From assembly GCA_017938245.1 (NCBI GenBank), contig JAGBBX010000058.1, positions 32,947-96,946 on the forward strand: DNA of 64,000 nt, read 5' to 3'. Below the pieces are notes generated by a model. The model was not told where the DNA came from. It did not search any database and was given only the letters and a program-made list of their open reading frames with translations. Shown here in pieces: positions 1 to 7,986 of the stretch; within the stretch, counting starts at the first letter, position 1; each line of letters begins with the position of its first letter. The stretch is from Bacteroidaceae bacterium (GTDB taxonomy: Bacteria > Bacteroidota > Bacteroidia > Bacteroidales > Bacteroidaceae). The translations under genes and the position numbers were made by a program.

Positions 1-80
1 ACGACTTAAGCGGTCGTCGAGTAGAGAATCCCACAAGCGGTATCTACATTGTAAACGGTAAGAAAGTGTTTGTAAAGTAA
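1..80 (+). CDS. C-terminal fragment of a type IX-secreted protein
   Basis: Only the last 25 codons lie in the window (frame begins at base 3; stop TAA at 78-80). The visible tail contains DLSGRRV, then a Pro-Thr-Ser-Gly turn, GIYIV and a final NGKKVFVK. This is the usual layout of a Por/type IX secretion C-terminal sorting domain (D-x-x-G-R, P-x-x-G-I-Y, G-x-K...K). By family knowledge such tails direct export across the outer membrane and are cleaved off. The passenger domain lies outside the window, so its function cannot be stated. The GH84 protein at 55822-58755 ends in a comparable tail. Confidence 0.8.
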   Translation, partial: DLSGRRVENPTSGIYIVNGKKVFVK

Positions 81-123
81 GAAGAGGTGATAAATTATTG
101 ACAAATATTAAAACAGATAAATT

Positions 124-288
124 ATGAAAAAGATATATCAAGCTCCCGAGGTTATAGAGACAACAATGGTTGTAGAGAGTATTGTTGCGCAGTCGGCAGG
201 AATGGCTCCCGGTCAGGGAGATCACGGTGCAGCTGACGAGATTAAGCGTCAGGATCGCGGTGATTGGGAGAATATCTGGAATAACTAA
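124..288 (+). CDS. 54-residue conserved-type small protein, function unknown
   Basis: ATG at 124, stop at 286-288. The protein starts MKKIYQAPEVIETTMVVES, has a short hydrophobic stretch ending in AQSAG, then a Gly/Asp-rich segment and an RQDRGDWENIWNN end. Short proteins with a basic N-terminus, a Tyr-x-x-Pro motif and a DWE..W-type end are, from memory, frequent in Prevotella and related Bacteroidales, often next to genes for large surface proteins. That fits its place 43 bases after a type IX cargo gene. It has no clear transmembrane segment or lipobox. The role is unknown. Confidence 0.65.
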   Translation: MKKIYQAPEVIETTMVVESIVAQSAGMAPGQGDHGAADEIKRQDRGDWENIWNN

Positions 289-315
289 CTGATATAAACT
301 CAAAAATGGTTTAGT

Positions 316-350
316 GATTACAGCAGAGTCAAAAGGCTAATGCTGTAATC
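316..350 (+). terminator. Hairpin after the small protein gene
   Basis: A perfect 10-bp inverted repeat, GATTACAGCA (316-325) and TGCTGTAATC (341-350), has a 15-base loop. Only a weak T-rich stretch follows. A second imperfect hairpin lies at 374-402 (GCGTGAAG / CTTCACACGC), before TTATTTATTA. Together they probably end the upstream transcript before the 454-485 promoter. The rest of the 289-557 gap shows nothing else. Confidence 0.5.
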
Positions 351-453
351 TCTAAATCTCTTTATGTTGTTTATGCGTGAAGAAGGGTTTGCTTCACACG
401 CATCCTTGCCTTATTTATTATATAAGGTAGGCTCGTACAAATAGGATGCAAAA

Positions 454-485
454 TTTGTTCATTTACATAAATTGTAGTAATTTTG
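454..485 (+). promoter_or_regulatory. Bacteroidales-type promoter of the envelope operon
   Basis: TTTG at 454-457, exactly 20 bases, then TAATTTTG at 478-485. This matches the Bacteroides housekeeping consensus (-33 TTTG, -7 TAnnTTTG). Transcription would start near 492, giving a leader of about 65 bases before the ATG at 558. Confidence 0.8.
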
Positions 486-557
486 CACTTCAAAATTTGA
501 AAGTTGGATTTAGTAATTCTTAACTAATCCTAACAGCTTAAAACAAAAGAATTTAAG

Positions 558-2822
558 ATGCTGAAATATCTATATTTATCATTGGTAGTGCTGTGCTGCA
601 CTCCCTCTTTTGCGTCGGTAGGCGTTGAGGAGGCAGATACGGCTGCGTCGGTCGCGTTTAAGGATAGAATAAGTATTCATACCAATACTCTTGGTTGGGT
701 GCTTATGACTCCTAATATAGGTTTGGAGTATGACCTTGTTCATAACAAGCATAAGAAAATATCACTTCTTGTGTCGGGTAAATATAATTGGCAGATGAAT
801 CAGAAGTACGATTCACGCTATTTATATAATGTAGCCGGTGCAAGAGCTGAGTTGCGTTGGTACTTCAGAACACGTCGAATGGGTGATTTGGGTCCCGAGC
901 CTAAAGAGGCGATTGTAAAGATGGGTATCTATCAGACCGATGGCGATAAATCTTTTTATACCGAGGATGCTATAGCTACTTGCAATTGGAAAACTCTTGA
1001 ATTGGTGGGCGACAAGGCTGCCGAGGTTAAGGAGGATGATGTTGTCGATAACCTGTGCAATATCGAGTTTAAAAATTCTACTCCCAATGATTCGTTGCTG
1101 ATAGCTTTTGAAAAGAAGGGTTATAAGGGATATAAGGTTGTTGTTACTACAAGCAATGGCAAACTGATAGAACTTAATACCGTAACCAATGAAGATATAG
1201 AGGTCGGTAAGTATAAGATTATAGCGCTTCTGGATAATAAGACTCTTTTGCTTGAGAATCCCGATAATAATGAAAATTGGGAGAAGGCAAGGGCGCGCGA
1301 TACAAGAGGATTCTTCAATCGTCTAATGGCAAAAAGTCGTCTCGTAACAGCAAAACAGAATCCAAGGACTCATAGGGCATACTATGTGGGTCCTTATGCT
1401 GCGTATGATAAGTTCAGCGTTAAATTCGGTGATACCGGCTATCAGGGTTCAGCAATAGGCGCCGGCCTTGCTTTTGGTTACACAACACCGCTCTATCTTT
1501 ACAAAAATGGAAACTCCATTGACCTTGAGTTGGGAACAGCTCTTGGAGTGGCAAGTGTCGAGTATGACAAGTTTGGATATAACAACGAAGATAAGTGTTA
1601 CACTAACGAGGGTAGCGAGGATGCAAAGATCCTACCTATGATTTCCGATGTTCATCTCTCACTCGTTTATCGTTTCGACCCTATAAAGAATCAGGTGTAC
1701 GATGTCGACTATGAGAAGTTGCTGAAAGAGAGATTCAACTATGCTTTAAGACGCGAATATGTAAAGTCGGCCAAGAAATATGTATTACCCGACTCTTTGA
1801 AGAGAGCATATACCGAGTTCAATAGAGAGGTGTTTGCTTATAATAAGAAGATAAAGGAGTATAACAGAGCAATATTGAAGCACGAGAATGCCGACTCGGC
1901 CGACCTTCTTATCGAGAAGGCGCCTGTGTTCGACTATGTGCAGGTTCCTACAAAATTCCTCGATTTCGGTTCCAATGAATTAATCCAAAATAAAGAGATA
2001 AATTCAATTGAGGAGCTTGATATCGATTACCTGACAAATATATTCAGGAGTTATCGTGCAATAGATGATTTTGCCGGTAGAACACCTGCTGAGCCTGTCA
2101 ATGTTCAGATGGTAAGAGATTTTAACTCTCTCTTCTCGCAAGATGATACCTTAAGAACCGAGAAAAAATCTTATTATGAGTATCTGTTAAAGACTGTAGG
2201 AGGCATTAATGAGAACTCGGTTAAACGTCATAACGAGGCTGTATTTGTACAAACGAAAAAAGAAGAGACCAAGGCGGCCGATGCGAAGAGTGACTCGTTG
2301 CAGGTTTCTTCATTCAGAACCGAGGGTAAAAGTGGTGGTATAGCTCGTATGATAAAGGGTGTAAATAAATTCTCTATTAAGTCTATGCCCGATTTCACAC
2401 TCTCTATAAACGGTGTGGTAGAGTCGACCAATCTTGGTAAGATTGAGACCATTGAGGAGAAATACGGTATAGCAGTTGACCTTGGCCAGAACGAGTCGAA
2501 TAAAAAGGTGGACAAGAGTGCTCAAAAGGCTGCTAAAGCAAAGGCCAAAGCAGATGAAAAGGCCCGTAAGGCCGCAGATAAGGCCCGCAAGGATGCTGAT
2601 AAAGCAGCAGAGAAAGCTCGCAAGGCCGCAGATAAGGCTGCAAAACAGGCTCGCGAAGATGCCGAAAAAGCAGCAGAGAAAGCCGCTGAGCAGGCCGAAG
2701 AACAGGTTCAAGAACAGCAGCAGGAGAATGTAGTTGAGGCAACAGAAGAGGATAAACAGAATACCGAGGAGCAGACCGATGCTGAGGTACAGGATAATAA
2801 CAACAATAGCGAGGAGGAGTAA
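558..2822 (+). CDS. DUF3575-type outer-membrane protein with Lys/Ala-rich tail
   Basis: 754 residues with a Sec signal peptide (about 1-20). Residues 37-110 (HTNTLGWVLMTPNIGLEYDL ... ELRWYFRTRR) resemble the start of DUF3575, a beta-barrel family of Bacteroidales often found in fimbria-type loci. More barrel-like strands occur around 270-330 and 370. The middle is rich in charged helix. From about residue 653 to 722 the protein is almost only Lys, Ala, Asp, Glu and Arg (KAADKA-type heptads), like the helical middle of TolA. It ends in an acidic Asn/Glu tail. It is the first gene of the operon, directly behind a consensus promoter and 2 bases from the next gene. I infer a barrel with a long helix reaching into the periplasm; the function is unknown. 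Confidence 0.7.
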   Translation: MLKYLYLSLVVLCCTPSFASVGVEEADTAASVAFKDRISIHTNTLGWVLMTPNIGLEYDLVHNKHKKISLLVSGKYNWQMNQKYDSRYLYNVAGARAELRWYFRTRRMGDLGPEPKEAIVKMGIYQTDGDKSFYTEDAIATCNWKTLELVGDKAAEVKEDDVVDNLCNIEFKNSTPNDSLLIAFEKKGYKGYKVVVTTSNGKLIELNTVTNEDIEVGKYKIIALLDNKTLLLENPDNNENWEKARARDTRGFFNRLMAKSRLVTAKQNPRTHRAYYVGPYAAYDKFSVKFGDTGYQGSAIGAGLAFGYTTPLYLYKNGNSIDLELGTALGVASVEYDKFGYNNEDKCYTNEGSEDAKILPMISDVHLSLVYRFDPIKNQVYDVDYEKLLKERFNYALRREYVKSAKKYVLPDSLKRAYTEFNREVFAYNKKIKEYNRAILKHENADSADLLIEKAPVFDYVQVPTKFLDFGSNELIQNKEINSIEELDIDYLTNIFRSYRAIDDFAGRTPAEPVNVQMVRDFNSLFSQDDTLRTEKKSYYEYLLKTVGGINENSVKRHNEAVFVQTKKEETKAADAKSDSLQVSSFRTEGKSGGIARMIKGVNKFSIKSMPDFTLSINGVVESTNLGKIETIEEKYGIAVDLGQNESNKKVDKSAQKAAKAKAKADEKARKAADKARKDADKAAEKARKAADKAAKQAREDAEKAAEKAAEQAEEQVQEQQQENVVEATEEDKQNTEEQTDAEVQDNNNNSEEE

Positions 2823-2824
2823 AT

Positions 2825-3865
2825 ATGAATAAGATATTAAAAAATATTGCGTTTGCCGTAGTTGCATCTCTTTCATTTGCTGCTTGTACCGATGTCGACC
2901 TTTGTACAAATGAGGAGCATCCTCACTTGGCTGTCGTAGAGCTTGGTTATGACTGGAACGGCGTCGAGGCCAATGACTCAATGATAGTGCTTCCTTATCG
3001 TTGTATGAGTGCTTGGGGTTGTACCTATATATGCACACCCGATGGCACAAAAGGACGTTATATCAGCAATGCCCCCGATAGTACTGTGCTGAATGATACA
3101 CTCAAGGTGAAAGCCGGCGAACTTCGTTTCCTTACGGTAAGCTACGATACAAATAACCAGGGATTCTCATATAGAAATGTTCTGAATTCCGCAGCTATTA
3201 AGTATGGTACTATTAATTTACAGTATAGACCCTACAAACTGAACAGTGCTTTGCTGCTGGATGCCTATGGTAAAGGGATAGCTGCATTTGAGAATATGGG
3301 ATATAACTATATACTCAACGGTGATATGTTCAATCCCATTTACTCACAGTATACCGACGTGATGAATATCTCAAGTGGTGTTAATTCTATTGAGTTTGCA
3401 CCAAAGAGTGTTCTTACCAATTTTGATTTCAATTTCGATATTTCGGCTCAGGGGGTAACAATCGATAATATTGTTGCTCATCTGTCTGGTATTCCTTATA
3501 GATATAATCTTACAAGCGAGAAACCTCTTGCCGATTCAACAGCAGCTGTGCTTTTTGATGTTAACTCCTCGGGTGCATCGAAATATAGTGGTAGAGCAGC
3601 GGTAGCCGGTCTTTTGCGTGCTGCCAATAGCGAGAGTATAAATGGTGCCGGTATTCTGACATTGGCTATTTCGGTAACCAATGGTGCGGGTAGTACCAAG
3701 GTTTATAAGGTTGCAACAAGCCTCTATAATTATATTCCCGGTCTCGAGAATCTATTGTATGGATCAGACCGAGAGTTTGAAATTGATGCACCTATAGTTA
3801 TAACAAACAACGGTGTCGATGTATCGGCAGTCTCTTCTACCGGTGCAAGATGGTTTAAGATGTGA
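2825..3865 (+). CDS. DUF5119-type lipoprotein
   Basis: 346 residues. The N-terminus ends in the lipobox SFAAC (Cys 21), so it should be lipidated. The mature start, TDVDLCTNEEHPH...GYDW, is the usual opening of DUF5119 proteins, which accompany FimB/Mfa2-like and DUF3575 genes in Bacteroidales surface-structure loci. The rest is beta-rich with repeated Tyr and Asn. It starts 2 bases after the previous stop, which suggests translational coupling. No fimbrillin gene is visible nearby, so a fimbrial role cannot be assumed. Confidence 0.72.
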   Translation: MNKILKNIAFAVVASLSFAACTDVDLCTNEEHPHLAVVELGYDWNGVEANDSMIVLPYRCMSAWGCTYICTPDGTKGRYISNAPDSTVLNDTLKVKAGELRFLTVSYDTNNQGFSYRNVLNSAAIKYGTINLQYRPYKLNSALLLDAYGKGIAAFENMGYNYILNGDMFNPIYSQYTDVMNISSGVNSIEFAPKSVLTNFDFNFDISAQGVTIDNIVAHLSGIPYRYNLTSEKPLADSTAAVLFDVNSSGASKYSGRAAVAGLLRAANSESINGAGILTLAISVTNGAGSTKVYKVATSLYNYIPGLENLLYGSDREFEIDAPIVITNNGVDVSAVSSTGARWFKM

Positions 3866-3904
3866 TAATTGCCTAAGTTGTAATATAACAAGAAGTTAAA
3901 CATT

Positions 3905-4438
3905 ATGAAAAGAAGTCTTATAATAGGAGTCTTTATGTTATTCTCTCTTTGTGCAAGCGCTCAGATGATTGCAGTGAAGAGTGATGCTGTAAAAGACATT
4001 GCTATGATTCCGAACTTAGGTGTCGACCTTGTTGTTGGTTCCAAACATACTCTTGGAGTCCAACTCTTTGGCGCTACAAATCCCTGGGGACAGGATGTTG
4101 AGATGATAGGTGTTTCTCCTCGTTTTCGCTATTGGATTAGCGGACGTCCTTTTGCTCAGTTCTTTCTTGGAGCAAATGCCCAGTTTGTAAACTATGATAT
4201 TTTCTGGAGCAAAACCAAATATCAAGGTAATGCCGTTTCGGGAGGTCTCGAAGTGGGTTATTCGTTTAACCTCTCACAACGTTTCAATATAGAGGTTTCA
4301 GGTGGAACCGACCTTAAATATTACAAGCATAAGGAGTATAAGCCGGCCGATGGATATTTCTATGGCGAGAAGGCCAATGCATACGGTGCAATCCTTACAC
4401 CTCGACTCGAGGTCTCTCTTGTGTATGTGATAAGATAA
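3905..4438 (+). CDS. DUF3575 domain protein
   Basis: 177 residues with a signal peptide cleaved near CASAQ (about 20). The whole mature part fits the DUF3575 barrel: NLGVDLVVGSKHTLGVQLFG early, VSPRFRYWISGRPFAQFFLGANAQ in the middle, and a terminal LTPRLEVSLVYVIR strand. The alternating hydrophobic strands and aromatic last strand are typical of an eight-stranded outer-membrane barrel. It lies 39 bases downstream of the DUF5119 lipoprotein and 31 bases before the OmpA-like gene. The partner and ligand are unknown. Confidence 0.75.
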   Translation: MKRSLIIGVFMLFSLCASAQMIAVKSDAVKDIAMIPNLGVDLVVGSKHTLGVQLFGATNPWGQDVEMIGVSPRFRYWISGRPFAQFFLGANAQFVNYDIFWSKTKYQGNAVSGGLEVGYSFNLSQRFNIEVSGGTDLKYYKHKEYKPADGYFYGEKANAYGAILTPRLEVSLVYVIR

Positions 4439-4469
4439 TAGATTGTAGAAAAAAGTAATTACTATATAT

Positions 4470-7400
4470 ATGCGTATATTTAGATATTTTACGTTGCTTC
4501 TTCTTGCGCTGTTGTCGCTTAATGTGGCGGCACAGGGGGCCGATAGTACCAAGGTTAAAGTTACCGTTGTATTTGAATTTGGTTTAGAGGCAGGACAAGA
4601 GCATTATGAGATAGCAAAGAGAAAATTAAAACTATATACTTTCTCTCCGCAGCAGAACGGTAGGGATGCACTGAAATTCTTGGATGAATATGGTTTCAGT
4701 ACAAAAATGAGGGGTGGTACTTTCCTTGAGGAGATAGACCTGTTCGATGAAAATCGTGTCAGCGAGGTTGTTGAAAGCGACTATTTGCAGCGCGAGAAAT
4801 ATGCCGAGAGAAACGATACCTCGAGTACAGTGCTTGGTAAAAAAATGGAGTATACTATAAATGTGCTCTCAGGTGCATCATCTTTTGTTGTGTTCTGTGA
4901 TTACGATGCTCTGTTTGGTACCGAGATTAATGAGAATGGTCAGGAAGAAAAGGTCAAAAAAGGAGGTTATTTTACTTCTAAGAGTATGAGACTGCATATC
5001 TGGAAGAACCTGATTCAGACATTCGAGAAACAGGAGCAAACCGATGACTTGGTTATCGATGACAGACCAGCCGAGAAACCCGGTGTTCTTATAATGAACA
5101 AAAATTTTGTTTTTCCATATAAGCTAAGACCAAACCAACGCATTGTCGCTCAGCCTGTGTGGTACGACCGCATTGATATATCTGATGCAAACAGTGACAC
5201 TGTTTTTGCATACGGAAAACCTGTTTATCTCGACTGTGCCGAGTATGCTCTCACACAGGATAGAGCTATGGACTACAAGATGAAGAACGATAAACTATAT
5301 GCATACTCCGATACTGCAAAGTACTATAAGTATGCCAAGTTGAATGTTCAGCGTCTCGATTCTCTGTGGCTCGTTGTGTGCGATAGACTGAAGAACACCT
5401 CTGTCGTACCCAATGACAATGATGACCTGTTGCGTGTATTCCCCGATGATAAGAATGCCTTTTCGCGCGATGCCTGGGTATCGCTTCTTGATAACAAGAC
5501 AAGTAGCGACTCTTTGCAGTCGATATATAGGACATATCTATTTTCTCATGAGGCACCAAGCAGTATCGCTTTGACAAAACTGCTTACCGACTCAATACGT
5601 ACAAGTATCAGACTATCGGCAACACTCGATACCATTTATGTTCACGCATACGAGGAACTTCGCGGACACGATCCTAACACTGCGCACCCCTATCCTCAGG
5701 GATTGCAGCTGTTTGTCGAGGACTATAATAGAGTGTTGCAGGACTTCCCCGAGAAAGATGGTGGTGAGCGCAAGAGCCCCTTTAAGTTCTTGGACTTTAC
5801 CTTTACCGAGTTCCTGCCCGATGCCGAGGAGTTTCACCTGATTATGCGTTCCGAGGAGTTTGGTGATAGTACCGAGGTGCGTTTGCAGTTCGAGTTTAAC
5901 AGTCCCAGACTTATCCCCAATGACAGTTTGAATGAGGTCGAGATTGTACGTTTGGACACCATCTTCCGTGCTTATAGGAATGATGAGTCTCGAAATCTGC
6001 AAACAGTAAGTATTGTGGCTTATTCATCGCCCGAGGGTAATGTAGAAGGCAATAAAGACCTGGCTCGCAGACGTGCCGAGACTGCTAAGGGTCTTATCAA
6101 TACAAGAGCGCGCATCAGTGTTAGTTCGGATGTGGCGCCATGGGACTCTGTAGTAAGTCTTTTACGTCGCGACGGCAAGTACGATGCTGCCGACTATATA
6201 CAGTCGGTAATAGACCGCTATCCCGGCCAACTACAAAAACAAAGTACAGAGATTCAAAACAATAAAGATTACTATACTACTGAGTTTAAGGATACATATC
6301 TTGCTCCATTGCGTACCGTTAAGTTTCGTCTCGAGGGAACAACCATAGGTCAGTTGCCCGACCACAAGATTATCGAGAAATATCGCGATGGCTTGCATGG
6401 CTCATTTACTCGTGCCGAGTATTGGGTCCTTCTGAACAGATTGACCAATCCTATGGAGCATCAGCAGGCGGCAAAATTGGCCTACGAGAAGACTCGTTAC
6501 CCCGGTAAATATAAGAACCACGATGGTTATTGGGCATACGCAGCTGCGCATTATGCTGCCGGAAATATTGCCAATGGTATATATGACCATTCGATATTGG
6601 CGCCTTTCCTCGATATGAAGAATGCTATCATTACAGTAGAGAATGATAGTAGTGTTCCTATTCCCGGTCGCGTGGATGTAGTATACTACGACGTTAATAA
6701 AGAGGATGTTGCTATGGTTTTTGTACCCAATGGAGAAAATGAGTATAAAGCCGAGCTTGAGGTTTACAAAAGTAAAACAAAGGAGAAGCATACCATACGA
6801 ATTTCGGCAGCCGACTATAAAAATATGATTTCTCTCCTAAATAGAAATGCTGTCAATGGAGCTACTTATAACCTTTTGGGCGAGGAGTATCCTCTCTTTA
6901 TAACTGATGAGGGCAATAATGTTATCACATTCCAAAGAAATTACAAGGAGCCCGATAAGATAAAGAAGTATTATAAGGGTCAGCGTATCATCTTGTCCGA
7001 TAAGAAGAGCGAGAAATTCAATGATAAAGATAATATATTGTATCTTAATCAGATTGATATGGTTGCCAACCAGCTGATTATGACTCTTAAAACACCCGAG
7101 TCTTATTGGTCGCAGTATCTTTACGAGCTAGTAGAGATTCTGAAAGGTCAGATGGTAAAGTATAATGATGTGATTACACGTAGAGGCGAGAAACTTGCTT
7201 ACGATCGTCTGCTTGCTGTTGCCAACTGTTACATTGGAAATTACGCTGGTAGCGACCCCGAGAGCGTTCGTCTGCGTGAGATTGTTGCGTCAACATCAAA
7301 TAAGAATAGGGTTATTATGAATCTTGCAATGGATGACCCGCAGGTAAGAGGCGGTAAGGAGTTGGATATTGCCTACTCTGCAGCAAGAGCTCTGCCCGAT

Positions 7401-7952
7401 ACTTGTCCCGAATCGAACTATCTCAGAGCTATAATCAATATGAGAAAGTATGAGGCAGATAGAGAGCGCAATCCTATAGATTCGGCTTATAACCGTTTGG
7501 CGAAATCGTTCCATGGTGATCTAAGTATGATATACACAGCAAGTAACGACCAGGATTTCTTAAGCCGCGTTGCAGGTGTGGAAATGGTAGATAAGGCTCT
7601 TGACAGATGGGAGCGAGAGAAAACAACGGCATTGGATTCAGTAGTCTCTACCCTTGACGATATTGCATTCCGCTGTTACAAGGAGGCAATAGATGAAACC
7701 GATACCTTGAAGGCTCGCTTGGCTATGTATAAGGCATTCCTTTTGGACGATAACTATTACAATGTGGCGGCTGTGCGTATGAAAGGACTCCAGAAGAAGA
7801 TGCTTGTGAAGAATGATGCCGAGAATCAATTGCTCTTTAACAAACTTAAAGCGATACGACGCTCGTACAGCGAGGCTCTCGAGGGTAAGAACGATGCAAT
7901 TTATATACAGGCCCTGCAAGAGGTTAAGGCTTTGAGAAAGAATTATAAGTAA
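4470..7952 (+). CDS. Large OmpA-like envelope protein
   Basis: 1160 residues with a signal peptide (about 1-22). Residues about 490-545 contain VSIVAYSSPEG followed by LARRRAETAKGLI, the core of an OmpA-like peptidoglycan-binding fold as seen in the DUF3868-type proteins of Bacteroidales surface loci. After it come long helical stretches (about 640-800 and 890-1160) with TPR-like pairs but no clean consensus. The N-terminal 300 residues are not recognised. It is placed between two barrel genes, so it may anchor them to the cell wall. The start ATG at 4470 fits the signal peptide. The OmpA-like call is good; the rest is open. Confidence 0.65.
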   Translation: MRIFRYFTLLLLALLSLNVAAQGADSTKVKVTVVFEFGLEAGQEHYEIAKRKLKLYTFSPQQNGRDALKFLDEYGFSTKMRGGTFLEEIDLFDENRVSEVVESDYLQREKYAERNDTSSTVLGKKMEYTINVLSGASSFVVFCDYDALFGTEINENGQEEKVKKGGYFTSKSMRLHIWKNLIQTFEKQEQTDDLVIDDRPAEKPGVLIMNKNFVFPYKLRPNQRIVAQPVWYDRIDISDANSDTVFAYGKPVYLDCAEYALTQDRAMDYKMKNDKLYAYSDTAKYYKYAKLNVQRLDSLWLVVCDRLKNTSVVPNDNDDLLRVFPDDKNAFSRDAWVSLLDNKTSSDSLQSIYRTYLFSHEAPSSIALTKLLTDSIRTSIRLSATLDTIYVHAYEELRGHDPNTAHPYPQGLQLFVEDYNRVLQDFPEKDGGERKSPFKFLDFTFTEFLPDAEEFHLIMRSEEFGDSTEVRLQFEFNSPRLIPNDSLNEVEIVRLDTIFRAYRNDESRNLQTVSIVAYSSPEGNVEGNKDLARRRAETAKGLINTRARISVSSDVAPWDSVVSLLRRDGKYDAADYIQSVIDRYPGQLQKQSTEIQNNKDYYTTEFKDTYLAPLRTVKFRLEGTTIGQLPDHKIIEKYRDGLHGSFTRAEYWVLLNRLTNPMEHQQAAKLAYEKTRYPGKYKNHDGYWAYAAAHYAAGNIANGIYDHSILAPFLDMKNAIITVENDSSVPIPGRVDVVYYDVNKEDVAMVFVPNGENEYKAELEVYKSKTKEKHTIRISAADYKNMISLLNRNAVNGATYNLLGEEYPLFITDEGNNVITFQRNYKEPDKIKKYYKGQRIILSDKKSEKFNDKDNILYLNQIDMVANQLIMTLKTPESYWSQYLYELVEILKGQMVKYNDVITRRGEKLAYDRLLAVANCYIGNYAGSDPESVRLREIVASTSNKNRVIMNLAMDDPQVRGGKELDIAYSAARALPDTCPESNYLRAIINMRKYEADRERNPIDSAYNRLAKSFHGDLSMIYTASNDQDFLSRVAGVEMVDKALDRWEREKTTALDSVVSTLDDIAFRCYKEAIDETDTLKARLAMYKAFLLDDNYYNVAAVRMKGLQKKMLVKNDAENQLLFNKLKAIRRSYSEALEGKNDAIYIQALQEVKALRKNYK

Positions 7953-7986
7953 GAAACTCGTATAATCGTAAAGATTAAAATAGTAT

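Noticed and set aside
2310-3050. Long open frame of 246 codons on the minus strand across the end of the first envelope gene
   Set aside because: It lies opposite two well-supported plus-strand genes, is full of low-complexity hydrophobic residues produced by the Lys/Ala repeat read backwards, and has no promoter.
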